Assembly (NCBI GenBank): GCA_045531905.1
Contig: JAZSEY010000006.1
Span: 1 to 64,000, forward strand
Reading direction: 5' to 3'
DNA: 64,000 nt
Origin: RGIG6919 sp045531905
GTDB taxonomy: Bacteria; Bacillota; Clostridia; Lachnospirales; Lachnospiraceae
Part shown: piece after piece, positions 32,777-41,626 of the stretch
How the letters are laid out: each line of letters starts with the position of its first letter
Numbering within the stretch: position 1 is the first letter of the stretch
The notes under the pieces: model-generated
The model's input: only the letters and a program-made list of their open reading frames with translations
Database searches by the model: none
What the model was told of the DNA's origin: nothing
Made by a program: the position numbers and the translations under genes

Positions 32777-34543
32777 ATGGCATTTGATGGTGTTTGTGTG
32801 GCGGGTATTGTATCAGAGTTAAAGCATTGCCTGATGGATGGCAGAATTAGCAAGATATATCAGCCAGAGATGGATGAATTGAATATCGTGATAAAACTTC
32901 CAAAGACAGAGGAGCGTGGCAGAGGTACTGTTAGATTGTTACTTTCTGCGTCTGCTTCGTTACCGCTTGTGTATCTTACAGAGGATAATAAGCAGAATCC
33001 TATGACTGCACCAAATTTTTGTATGCTGTTACGTAAGCATATCGGAAGCGGTAGGATTGTTGGCATATCGCAACCAGGCTTTGAAAGAATTATCGAGTTT
33101 CGAATCTCTCATTTGGACGAATTAGGGGATTTGCGAGAAAAGAAACTGATTGTGGAAATAATGGGTAAGCATAGCAACATCATTTTCACAGATGAAGATA
33201 ATAAGATTATTGATAGTATCAAGCACATTGGAGCACAGATTAGTTCTGTCAGAGAGGTGCTACCAGGCAGACAATATGAATTTCCACCAAATCAGGAAAA
33301 ATGCTCTCCATATGATGTAGATGAGAAGTATTTTCAGGAAGTGATTATGACAAAGCCTACATCTTTGGCGAAAGCAATCTTTGGTTCAATTACAGGCTTT
33401 AGTGGTGTGATTGGTCAGGAGATTTGTTTCCGTGCCGGTTTGGATGGTGATATGGCAACAGCGTCACTTTCAGTGGAGGAGAAGAATCGTCTTTTTGATA
33501 CATTGAAGGCATTTATAGAGGAAATACAGGCAGAACATTTTGCACCTGTTATTTATGAGGAAAATGGAGTACCAAAGGAGTTTTCTGCAGTTCCGCTATC
33601 TATGTACCAGGATTTACAACAGGTTCAGGAATCGTCTATTTCTAGAGTATTGTATCAGTACTATGCTAAGAAAGAGGCGGTAACCCGTATTCGTCAAAAG
33701 TCCTATGACCTTAGAAGGATTGTCACTACGGCCATAGAGCGTACAAGTAAGAAATATGATTTGCAATTAAAGCAGTTAAAGGATACAGATAAGCGGGACA
33801 AGTATCGTATATATGGTGAATTGATCAACACATATGGTTACAGTGTTGAACCGGGAGCGAAGTCATTTACGACTATCAATTATTATGATGGCGAGGAGAT
33901 TACAATTCCTTTAGATGCCACCATTTCTGCTCTGGAAAATGGAAAGAAGTACTTTGCGAAGTATAACAAATTAAAAAGAACTTACGAAGCACTTTCTACT
34001 TTGACCGAGGAGACAAAAGCAGAACTTGACTATTTGCTGTCAGTACAAACGGCTATGGATATTGCAGTGACGGAGGCTGACTTAAAAGAGTTAAAGCAGG
34101 AATTGATTGCAGCAGGGTATATCAGAGGTAAGGGCGGTACGTCAAAGAAGGTTCGTTCTGAGAAAAGTAAGCCATTTCATTATGTTTCCTCAGATGGATT
34201 TCATATTTATGTGGGTAAGAATAATCTGCAAAATGATGAATTGACCTTCAAGTTTGCAAATGCAGGGGATATGTGGTTTCATGCGAAGCAGATGCCAGGG
34301 TCCCATGTTATTGTGAAACTAGAGGGTGCATCGGAGCTTCCTGACAGTACCTATGAGGAAGCTGGCAGATTAGCTGCGTATTATTCCTCTGGCAAAGAAG
34401 CGCCAAAGGTAGAGATTGATTATACCAAACGTGGACAACTGAAAAAGCCACCAGGAGCAAAGCCGGGATATGTGATTTATCATACAAATTACTCTATGAT
34501 TAGTGTGCCTGACATCACGGGCATAAGGGAGGTCACCACTTGA
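32777..34543 (+). CDS. rqcH: NFACT protein, ribosome quality control RqcH
   Basis: A 588-residue Rqc2/NEMF homolog (older name FbpA). The NFACT-N domain starts MAFDGVCVAG; the middle is a coiled coil (about 270-440); the NFACT-R domain near 450-560 has FHYVSSDGFHIYVGKNN, MWFHAKQMPGSHV and the C-terminal PPGAKPGYVIYHTNYS. In other bacteria RqcH adds Ala tails to stalled nascent chains on 50S subunits. The DR motif of NFACT-N reads FERIIEF here (Glu for Asp). It begins 13 bp after the glgA terminator, so its promoter must lie within or before that hairpin. Confidence 0.93.
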   Translation: MAFDGVCVAGIVSELKHCLMDGRISKIYQPEMDELNIVIKLPKTEERGRGTVRLLLSASASLPLVYLTEDNKQNPMTAPNFCMLLRKHIGSGRIVGISQPGFERIIEFRISHLDELGDLREKKLIVEIMGKHSNIIFTDEDNKIIDSIKHIGAQISSVREVLPGRQYEFPPNQEKCSPYDVDEKYFQEVIMTKPTSLAKAIFGSITGFSGVIGQEICFRAGLDGDMATASLSVEEKNRLFDTLKAFIEEIQAEHFAPVIYEENGVPKEFSAVPLSMYQDLQQVQESSISRVLYQYYAKKEAVTRIRQKSYDLRRIVTTAIERTSKKYDLQLKQLKDTDKRDKYRIYGELINTYGYSVEPGAKSFTTINYYDGEEITIPLDATISALENGKKYFAKYNKLKRTYEALSTLTEETKAELDYLLSVQTAMDIAVTEADLKELKQELIAAGYIRGKGGTSKKVRSEKSKPFHYVSSDGFHIYVGKNNLQNDELTFKFANAGDMWFHAKQMPGSHVIVKLEGASELPDSTYEEAGRLAAYYSSGKEAPKVEIDYTKRGQLKKPPGAKPGYVIYHTNYSMISVPDITGIREVTT

Positions 34544-34568
34544 ATTATAAGAAGCGTTATGCTATAAT
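34540..34568 (+). promoter_or_regulatory. Promoter of the yicC-gmk operon
   Basis: TTGAAT (34540-34545), a 17-bp spacer and TATAAT (34563-34568). The -35 box overlaps the rqcH stop codon. Confidence 0.7.
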
Positions 34569-34604
34569 GAATTGTTAGTTGTGAGCTACTTTTAGGAGGT
34601 TCCT

Positions 34605-35483
34605 ATGATAAAAAGTATGACAGGTTTCGGTCGGGCAGAGATTGTTGAGGCAGACCGTAAAGTTGTGGTTGAGATGAAGGCTGTCAACCACAGATATTGT
34701 GACATGAATATTAAGATGCCAAAGAAGTTGAGTTTTTTTGAGAGTTCGATTCGAGCATTGTTGAAACAATACATTCAGCGTGGTAAAGTTGACATCTTTA
34801 TATCTTATGAAGATTATTCAGAGAATCAGGTTCTTGTTAAGTATAACGAGGATGTTGCAAAGGAATACATGAAGTATTTAACCCAGATTGCAGACACATT
34901 TATGATTGAGAAGGATGTAGATGCAACTAAACTTGCAAGATTTCCAGACGTGCTGACCTTAGAGGAACAGACAGTGGATGAGGATTCTCTTTGGAAACTA
35001 ATTGAAAAGGCAGTGACACAGGCTGCAGAAGCATTTGTGGAATCCCGTGAAAAAGAAGGTGAAGCGCTGAAGCAGGATCTGATTGATAAGCTTAAAGGTA
35101 TGCTTTCCATGGTAGATTTTGTGGAACAGAATTCTAAGCAACTCATTGATGAGTATCGTGAGAAGTTAACTGCAAAGGTGACTGAGCTTTTAGGGGCAAC
35201 ACCGATTGATGAGAGTCGTATTTCTACGGAAATTGTAATCTATGCAGATAAGATTTGTGTAGATGAAGAGACTGTGAGACTTGCCAGTCATATTAACAAT
35301 ACCATCGATATTCTGAATGAGGGTGGTTCTGTTGGTAGAAAGTTGGATTTTGTCGCTCAGGAGATGAATCGCGAGGCGAACACCATTTTATCCAAGGCAA
35401 ATTCATTGGAGATTTCCAATAAAGCAATTGATTTAAAAACTGAGATTGAAAAAGTGAGAGAACAGATACAGAATATTGAGTAG
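34605..35483 (+). CDS. yicC: YicC/YloC family endoribonuclease
   Basis: A 292-residue protein of the YicC family, shown in E. coli and B. subtilis to be an endoribonuclease. It begins with the family signature MIKSMTGFGRAE, continues with VEMKAVNHRYCD, and ends with the DUF1732 part FVAQEMNREANTILSKA. It precedes gmk as in most Firmicutes. RBS AGGAGG is well placed. It is the first gene of the long housekeeping run. Confidence 0.94.
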   Translation: MIKSMTGFGRAEIVEADRKVVVEMKAVNHRYCDMNIKMPKKLSFFESSIRALLKQYIQRGKVDIFISYEDYSENQVLVKYNEDVAKEYMKYLTQIADTFMIEKDVDATKLARFPDVLTLEEQTVDEDSLWKLIEKAVTQAAEAFVESREKEGEALKQDLIDKLKGMLSMVDFVEQNSKQLIDEYREKLTAKVTELLGATPIDESRISTEIVIYADKICVDEETVRLASHINNTIDILNEGGSVGRKLDFVAQEMNREANTILSKANSLEISNKAIDLKTEIEKVREQIQNIE

Positions 35484-35492
35484 GTGATGCAT

Positions 35493-36104
35493 ATGAACAA
35501 AAAAGGTACTTTAATTGTCATTTCAGGTTTTTCAGGGGTAGGTAAAGGCACTGTAGCAAAGCGTTTGGTTTCTGACTATGGCTATGGTTTGTCTGTTTCT
35601 GCTACCACGAGAGAACCTCGTGAAGGTGAGGTTGATGGTAGAGAATACTATTTTAAGACCACGGAAGAATTCCAAAGCCTGATTGATTACAATGGTTTTA
35701 TTGAGTGGGCAATGTATTGTGAGAACTATTATGGTACTCCAAGAGCCTATGTAGAGAAAGAATTAAATGAAGGACACAACGTAATTTTAGAGATTGAAGT
35801 TCAGGGTGCTATGAATGTAAAGAAGCAGTATCCGGATGCAGTTTTAATATTCTTATCTGCGCCAGATGCCAATTGCTTGCGTGAGCGATTAATTGGACGC
35901 GGTACAGAGACAGAAAGCGTTGTGGCAAAGCGCATGAAGCGTGCAACAGAGGAAGCTGAATACATGGATCACTATGAGTATATCGTAGTCAATGATGATT
36001 TAGATGAATGTGTACAGACTGTACATGGCATTATCAATGCAAGACGTTGTGAGTTAAAGAATAATATGGAATTCATTAGTCAGATTAAGGCTGACTTAAT
36101 GTAA
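35493..36104 (+). CDS. gmk: Guanylate kinase
   Basis: A 203-residue enzyme converting GMP to GDP with ATP. The P-loop reads GFSGVGKGT (residues 12-20); TTREPREGEVDGREYYF and FIEWAMYCENYYGTP bind GMP; RLIGRGTE and RMKRATEE follow. ATG 35493 is chosen over GTG 35484 and ATG 35487, which lie too close to the TAGGTG ribosome site. Just downstream of yicC and upstream of rpoZ, the usual order. Confidence 0.95.
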   Translation: MNKKGTLIVISGFSGVGKGTVAKRLVSDYGYGLSVSATTREPREGEVDGREYYFKTTEEFQSLIDYNGFIEWAMYCENYYGTPRAYVEKELNEGHNVILEIEVQGAMNVKKQYPDAVLIFLSAPDANCLRERLIGRGTETESVVAKRMKRATEEAEYMDHYEYIVVNDDLDECVQTVHGIINARRCELKNNMEFISQIKADLM

Positions 36105-36130
36105 TTCTGATCATAGAAAGGAGCATTTTT

Positions 36131-36412
36131 ATGTTACATCCATCATATAGTGACTTAATGGAGGTCGTAAATAGCGACGTAGAACCAGGCGAGCAGCCAG
36201 TGGTACAGAGTAGATACTCTATTGTTATGGCTACATCTAAGAGAGCTAGACAGATTATTGAAGAGAGAGGCGTGGTAACAGACTCTAAGGACCCTGTAAA
36301 AGAGGTAAATAGAGAGAATATCAAGATTGTTTCAGAGCCAAAGCCACTTTCAGTAGCTGTAGATGAATTATATACTGGTAAGATTAAAGTTATTGGTGAC
36401 GAAGACGAGTAG
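36131..36412 (+). CDS. rpoZ: RNA polymerase omega subunit
   Basis: A 93-residue protein with the omega core: MLHPSYSDLMEVV near the N-terminus, SRYSIVMATSKRARQI and then a clostridial tail with KPLSVAVDELYTGKI. It stabilises the beta-prime subunit. RBS AAAGGAG precedes the ATG. The gmk-rpoZ order is the standard one. Confidence 0.94.
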   Translation: MLHPSYSDLMEVVNSDVEPGEQPVVQSRYSIVMATSKRARQIIEERGVVTDSKDPVKEVNRENIKIVSEPKPLSVAVDELYTGKIKVIGDEDE

Positions 36413-36427
36413 GTATTTGTCTATGGA

Positions 36428-36456
36428 AAAGGTGTTGCAGATTCTGTGACACCTTT
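36428..36456 (+). other. Hairpin between rpoZ and murE
   Basis: AAAGGTGT and ACACCTTT form an 8-bp stem with no U tract, so it is perhaps an RNA-processing or 3'-stability element rather than a terminator. Confidence 0.4.
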
Positions 36457-36480
36457 ATCATGTTAAGGAGGGTATTGTAT

Positions 36481-37980
36481 ATGAAGCTCAGCGTACTGTT
36501 ACAGGATATCACTTATCAGGTATTACAAGGTGATGTAGAGACTTTAGTTACTTCCATAGAAAATGATTCCAGAAAGGTGGAACCAGGCGCACTGTTTTTC
36601 TGCATTCCGGGCAGTGTAGTAGATGGTCATCAATTTGCTGCAGATGTAGTGGATAAAGGAGCAGTTGTTTTGGTTGTGGAACGTGCTGTGGATGTTCCGG
36701 AACATGTGACTGTGATTCAGGTTGAACGTGCCAGATATGCAATGGGCATGATTTCGGCGGCATTTTATGGCTATCCATCTAGAGAATTATCAGTGATTGG
36801 AATTACAGGTACAAAAGGCAAGACAACAACAACATATATGATACAGTCTATGTTGCTTTCAGCGGGAAAGAAGACAGGATTGATTGGTACGATTGAAAGC
36901 ATTATTGGAGACGTGAGAACGCCGGCCAATAATACTACACCAGAGTCATTGAAATTGCAGAAAATGCTTAGAGAAATGGCAGATGCCGGTCTGGACAGCG
37001 TTGTGATGGAGGTTTCTTCCCAAGGCTTAATGCTGGACCGCGTTGCAGGAGTTGAATTTGATTATGGCATTTTTAGCAATTTGTCAGAGGACCATATCGG
37101 ACCAAATGAGCATACAGATTTTGAAGATTATAAATATTGGAAAAAACAGTTGTTTTCATTATGCAAGGTAGGTATATTCAATGTGGATGATGCCTATGCA
37201 AATGACATGATAGACGGTGCAACCTGCAAGGTGATTACCTACGGAAAACAGACAGACGCTAATTATGTGGCTAAGGATGTGCATTTATTCAATACAGATG
37301 GTGCACTTGGTGTAGCATATCACGTAAGCGGTGATATGGATACGGATATTCAGGTAAATATGCCGGGAGATTTCAGTGTGCACAATTCGCTGGCAGCCAT
37401 TGCGGTAGCAAAGGATATGGGCGTTTCAAAAGATACAATTAAGCAGGTGCTAAAGACCATTACGGTAAAAGGGCGTGTGGAACTGATTCCGATTAGTGAT
37501 GCGTTTACCATTTTGATTGATTATGCGCATAATGCCATGAGTTTGGAAAGCATTCTTGATTGTCTACGCGAGTACAAACCAAATCGCTTGATTTCAGTGT
37601 TTGGTTGTGGTGGAAATCGCTCTAAGGTACGTCGTTTTGAAATGGGTGAGGTTTCAGGTAAGAAAGCAGACCTTACTATCATTACATCTGATAATCCGAG
37701 ATTTGAAGAACCACTAGATATTATCAAGGATATTGTGACTGGTATGAGTAAGACAGATGGTGAATACATTGAGATACCAGATAGAAAAGAGGCATTTCGC
37801 TATGCCATCATGAATGCAAAGCAAGGTGATATTATTGTATTAGCAGGAAAAGGTCACGAGGATTATCAGGAGATTAAAGGTGTGAAACACCATATGGATG
37901 AACGCGAGTTGATTCGTGAAGTGTTGGAGGAAGAGAACGTTGAAGAAATATGCGGATATAATAATCGATATTTCGCATGA
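36481..37980 (+). CDS. murE: UDP-MurNAc-tripeptide synthetase (meso-DAP ligase)
   Basis: A 499-residue Mur ligase. The ATP loop is GITGTKGKTTTT near residue 108; the carbamylated-Lys region contains VVMEVSSQGLM; the C-terminal domain has FGCGGNRSKVRR and the substrate motif SDNPR, which marks selection of meso-diaminopimelate rather than Lys. It adds DAP to UDP-MurNAc-Ala-Glu in the cytosol. ATG 36481 lies 10 nt after AAGGAGG. Its 3' end overlaps priA by 41 bp. In B. subtilis this slot between the omega gene and priA is held by coaBC, so the position is unusual. Confidence 0.95.
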   Translation: MKLSVLLQDITYQVLQGDVETLVTSIENDSRKVEPGALFFCIPGSVVDGHQFAADVVDKGAVVLVVERAVDVPEHVTVIQVERARYAMGMISAAFYGYPSRELSVIGITGTKGKTTTTYMIQSMLLSAGKKTGLIGTIESIIGDVRTPANNTTPESLKLQKMLREMADAGLDSVVMEVSSQGLMLDRVAGVEFDYGIFSNLSEDHIGPNEHTDFEDYKYWKKQLFSLCKVGIFNVDDAYANDMIDGATCKVITYGKQTDANYVAKDVHLFNTDGALGVAYHVSGDMDTDIQVNMPGDFSVHNSLAAIAVAKDMGVSKDTIKQVLKTITVKGRVELIPISDAFTILIDYAHNAMSLESILDCLREYKPNRLISVFGCGGNRSKVRRFEMGEVSGKKADLTIITSDNPRFEEPLDIIKDIVTGMSKTDGEYIEIPDRKEAFRYAIMNAKQGDIIVLAGKGHEDYQEIKGVKHHMDERELIREVLEEENVEEICGYNNRYFA

Positions 37981-40180
37981 AGCGATAGATCGGGCATTTC
38001 AGTATGAAGTGCCTGATTTGTTGCGTAAAGACATAGATATTGGCGTGGAGGTCATGGTGCCCTTTGGTTTAGGAAATACTATGCGAAAAGGGTATGTAAT
38101 TGGCTTTTCGGAAGTTCCGAATTATCCGGAGGAACGCATCAAAGCAATTGATTCCATATGTGAAAAAAGTATTGCTGTGGAAGCCAATTTGATTTCTTTG
38201 GCGGCGTGGTTAAGAAAACAGTATGGTGGCACTATGATTCAGGCATTGAAGACGGTGCTCCCAGTGAGAGAAAAAACAAAACAACTGATTTCAAAGACCA
38301 TTGTATTACAGCTACAGCAAGAGCAGGCGATGGAACAGCTTGCTGTTTATGAAAGGAAGCATAGTGTAGCAAGATACCGTTTGTTAAAGGAGTTAATTGA
38401 GGAACAATCGATTCCTTTTGAATTGGTTCGGGATAAGTTGCACATTTCCTCCCAGACCTTAAAAGGTATGGAAAATGAAGGCGTTATTCAAGTACTCAGT
38501 GATACCACATACAGAAAGATAGCTGTGTTTCAGGATGAGAAATCGGCAATCCTGGATTTGAATGAAGAACAACTTGCTGCGGTACAGGAAATACAAGAGG
38601 AATCGCAAAAAGAAAAGAAACGACCTTGTCTTATACACGGTGTAACAGGAAGTGGAAAGACAGAGGTATATATAGAATTGATTGCACAGACAGTTGCCGA
38701 GAAAAAACAGGCAATCGTTTTGATTCCGGAGATAGGCTTAACCTATCAAACTGTGAAACGGTTCCGAAGACGTTTTGGAGATAGAGTAACCATTCTCAAT
38801 TCCAAAATGAGTAAGGGGGAACGGTATGATCAGTTTTTGCGAATGAAGAACGGCGAAGCGGATATTGTAATTGGTCCGCGTTCTGCATTGTTTGCGCCGT
38901 TTTCTAATTTGGGAATTATCATTGTGGATGAGGAACATGACACTTCTTATAAGAGTGATAGCCAGCCATGCTATCATGCTCGAGAGGTGGCTGTGGAGAT
39001 TGCGAAAAGACAGGATGCATTGGTGGTGCTTGGGTCGGCAACTCCGTCGGTTATCAGTTATACAAAAGCAAAACTTTCGGAATACCGTTTAGTTACGCTG
39101 AAAAACAGAGCAGTGCCTGATTCTTCGTTGCCGGCAGTGACGCTGGTAGATTTGCGAGAAGAATTGAAAAATGGCAACCGCAGTGTGTTTAGTGATACCC
39201 TTAAACGGAAAATGCAGGAAACCATTGCCCGTGGAGAACAGGTGATGCTGTTTATGAATCGCAGAGGGTATGAGAGTTTTATTTCCTGTAGAAGTTGTGG
39301 CGAGACAATGAAATGTCCACATTGTGATGTTTCCTTGACTTTACACGGGAAACAAAGGCTGGTATGCCATTATTGTGGCTTTGAACGAACCTTTATGGGG
39401 AAATGTACCAGTTGCGGTTCTCATATGATAGCAGGGTTCCAGATGGGAACAGAAAAACTAGAAGCAGAAGTGAAACGACAGTTTCCAGACGTTCGAACCC
39501 TTAGAATGGATTTGGACACTGTAAGGAAAAAAGATAGTCATGAAACCATTTTGGAAAAATTCGAACAGCATGAAGCTGATGTGCTGGTGGGAACGCAGAT
39601 GATTATCAAAGGGCATGATTTCGCCAATGTCACTCTGATGGGGATTGTGTTGGCGGACTTGTCTTTGCATGATTCAGATTATCTGGCAAGTGAAAAGACC
39701 TTTGATTTATTAACACAGGCAGCAGGGCGAGCCGGTCGTGGAGACAAGGCTGGAGAAGTGGTAATTCAGACATACAGACCGGAGCATTACAGTATTGTTT
39801 CTGCTATGCATCAGGACTATGAGATGTTTTATGAACAGGAAATTATGTATCGGGAGATGTTAAAGTATCCTCCAGTATATCATATGCTGGTGATTGCTGT
39901 GACATCAGATAATGAAAAATATGCAGATGCGTTAATCCAAAATGTGACGGATTATGTGAAGCGGGAGTATGCAGATGTAAAAGGGTTACTGGTGATTGGA
40001 CCGAGCGAGGCAATGATTGCTAAAATCAGTGACATTCACAGAAGAGTTGTGTATTGTAAACATATTTCGTATAATACACTGGTAAATATAAAAGGCAACA
40101 TGGAAGCGGTATTAGAACAGAAAGGTTTACCGCAAAAGACACATATACAGTTTGATTTTAATCCAATGAAAGTATGGTAG
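37940..40180 (+). CDS. priA: Primosomal replication restart helicase PriA
   Basis: A 746-residue SF2 helicase. Order of elements: the N-terminal DNA-binding domain (DIIIDISHEAIDRAFQYEVP), Walker A GVTGSGKTEVY, DEEH in IIVDEEHDTSY, zinc-binding cysteines in CRSCGETMKCPHC and CHYCGF plus CTSCGS, then the helicase motifs GTQMIIKGHDF and TQAAGRAGRG. The start is TTG 37940, 9 nt after GGAGGA inside murE; ATG is absent nearby. It reloads the replisome at stalled forks. Overlaps murE, 13 bp before def. Confidence 0.94.
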   Translation: MKKYADIIIDISHEAIDRAFQYEVPDLLRKDIDIGVEVMVPFGLGNTMRKGYVIGFSEVPNYPEERIKAIDSICEKSIAVEANLISLAAWLRKQYGGTMIQALKTVLPVREKTKQLISKTIVLQLQQEQAMEQLAVYERKHSVARYRLLKELIEEQSIPFELVRDKLHISSQTLKGMENEGVIQVLSDTTYRKIAVFQDEKSAILDLNEEQLAAVQEIQEESQKEKKRPCLIHGVTGSGKTEVYIELIAQTVAEKKQAIVLIPEIGLTYQTVKRFRRRFGDRVTILNSKMSKGERYDQFLRMKNGEADIVIGPRSALFAPFSNLGIIIVDEEHDTSYKSDSQPCYHAREVAVEIAKRQDALVVLGSATPSVISYTKAKLSEYRLVTLKNRAVPDSSLPAVTLVDLREELKNGNRSVFSDTLKRKMQETIARGEQVMLFMNRRGYESFISCRSCGETMKCPHCDVSLTLHGKQRLVCHYCGFERTFMGKCTSCGSHMIAGFQMGTEKLEAEVKRQFPDVRTLRMDLDTVRKKDSHETILEKFEQHEADVLVGTQMIIKGHDFANVTLMGIVLADLSLHDSDYLASEKTFDLLTQAAGRAGRGDKAGEVVIQTYRPEHYSIVSAMHQDYEMFYEQEIMYREMLKYPPVYHMLVIAVTSDNEKYADALIQNVTDYVKREYADVKGLLVIGPSEAMIAKISDIHRRVVYCKHISYNTLVNIKGNMEAVLEQKGLPQKTHIQFDFNPMKVW

Positions 40181-40193
40181 GAGGAATAAGAAA

Positions 40194-40673
40194 ATGGCAG
40201 TTAGACAGATTCGTTTAGATGGAGATGACATTTTAAGAAAGCGTTGTAAAGAGGTTAAGGAAATGAACGACAGGACCTTAGACTTGATTGATGATATGTT
40301 TGAAACGATGTATGAAGCAAATGGTGTTGGTCTAGCAGCACCACAGGTGGGCATTTTAAAGCGTATCGTTGTCATTGATATCGATGATGGTAATCCATTG
40401 GTGTTAATCAATCCTGAAATTATTAGTCATGATGGCGAGCAGACAGGGGACGAGGGTTGTTTAAGCCTTCCGGGATTGGTTGCTACAGTGACAAGACCAA
40501 ACCATGTTGTTTGTAAGGCACTGGATGAAAACATGGAAGAGTTTACCATTGAGGCAACTGAGTTATTGGCAAGAGCCATTTGTCATGAACTTGACCATTT
40601 GGATGGTATTCTTTATAAGGACGTAGCAGTGCCAAATACAATGCATAGAAATGATGTGCCTGTTGAGGAGTAA
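40194..40673 (+). CDS. def: Peptide deformylase
   Basis: A 159-residue metalloenzyme removing the formyl group from nascent peptides. All three motifs are present: GVGLAAPQVG (residues 44-53), EGCLSLPG with metal ligand Cys89, and HELDHLDG with His131, Glu132 and His135. Two bases of difference from the typical length of type 1 enzymes are not notable. RBS TAGGAGG precedes ATG 40194. It is paired with fmt, its functional opposite. Confidence 0.96.
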   Translation: MAVRQIRLDGDDILRKRCKEVKEMNDRTLDLIDDMFETMYEANGVGLAAPQVGILKRIVVIDIDDGNPLVLINPEIISHDGEQTGDEGCLSLPGLVATVTRPNHVVCKALDENMEEFTIEATELLARAICHELDHLDGILYKDVAVPNTMHRNDVPVEE

Positions 40674-40690
40674 TTGATTGAGGTGATAGC

Positions 40691-41626
40691 ATGAAAGTAG
40701 TATACATGGGAACACCGGATTTCGCGGTGAATACATTAGAATCCATAATTGAAGCCGGACATGACGTGGTTGCAGTTGTAACCCAACCGGATAAACCAAA
40801 GGGTAGAGGCAAAGCAATGCAGTTTACACCGGTAAAAGAGGTAGCAGTTGCTCATGACATTCCTGTATATCAGCCGGTCAAGGTGAGAGACCCAGAATTT
40901 GTTATGCAGCTTCGTGAGATGGCACCGGATATTATAGTGGTAGTTGCTTTTGGTCAGATTTTACCGGAAGAAATACTAAATTTACCAAAGTTTGGTTGTG
41001 TGAATGTACATGCGTCACTACTTCCAAAGTATCGAGGCGCGGCACCGATTCAGTGGTCTATCTTGGATGGAGAAACTGAGACAGGTGTTACTATTATGTA
41101 TATGGAAAAGGGCTTGGATACCGGCGATATGATTTCTAAGGTTGTGGTTCCTATTGAGGCCACAGATACTGGTGACAGTCTGCATGATAAGTTGGCTGAA
41201 GCAGGAGCAAAGCTTTTGGTGGAGACGTTACCTGCTATTGAACAGGGAAATATACAGCCGGAAAAACAGGATGATGAAAAGAGTTGCTATGCAAAAATGC
41301 TTTCTAAGGATATGGGAAAGATTTATTTTGCAAAAACTGCTGCGGAAATTGAGAGATTAATTCGGGGCATGAATTCATGGCCAAGTGCGTATACCTGTTA
41401 CCAGGGAAAGACCTTAAAGATATTTGAGGCGCAGATTGTGGAAGGTGCAGGTGCTCCGGGAGAAGTGATAGCGGTGGATAAAAAGAGTTTTACCGTTATG
41501 TGCGGAGATCAGGCACTTCGTATATTAAACCTTCAGATGGAAGGAAAGAAGAGAATGGATACTCAGGCATTTTTGCTTGGTAAGGCAGTAACAGTTGGAG
41601 AAATGTTAGGATGGAACAATCAGTAA
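40691..41626 (+). CDS. fmt: Methionyl-tRNA formyltransferase
   Basis: A 311-residue enzyme transferring formyl from 10-formyl-THF to Met-tRNAi. The N-terminal domain begins VVYMGTPDFAV; the catalytic signature is HASLLPKYRGAAPIQW with the Asn/His/Asp set (NVHAS, later KGLDTGDM). The C-terminal tRNA-binding domain is present. The end overlaps rsmB by 16 bp. Confidence 0.96.
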   Translation: MKVVYMGTPDFAVNTLESIIEAGHDVVAVVTQPDKPKGRGKAMQFTPVKEVAVAHDIPVYQPVKVRDPEFVMQLREMAPDIIVVVAFGQILPEEILNLPKFGCVNVHASLLPKYRGAAPIQWSILDGETETGVTIMYMEKGLDTGDMISKVVVPIEATDTGDSLHDKLAEAGAKLLVETLPAIEQGNIQPEKQDDEKSCYAKMLSKDMGKIYFAKTAAEIERLIRGMNSWPSAYTCYQGKTLKIFEAQIVEGAGAPGEVIAVDKKSFTVMCGDQALRILNLQMEGKKRMDTQAFLLGKAVTVGEMLGWNNQ

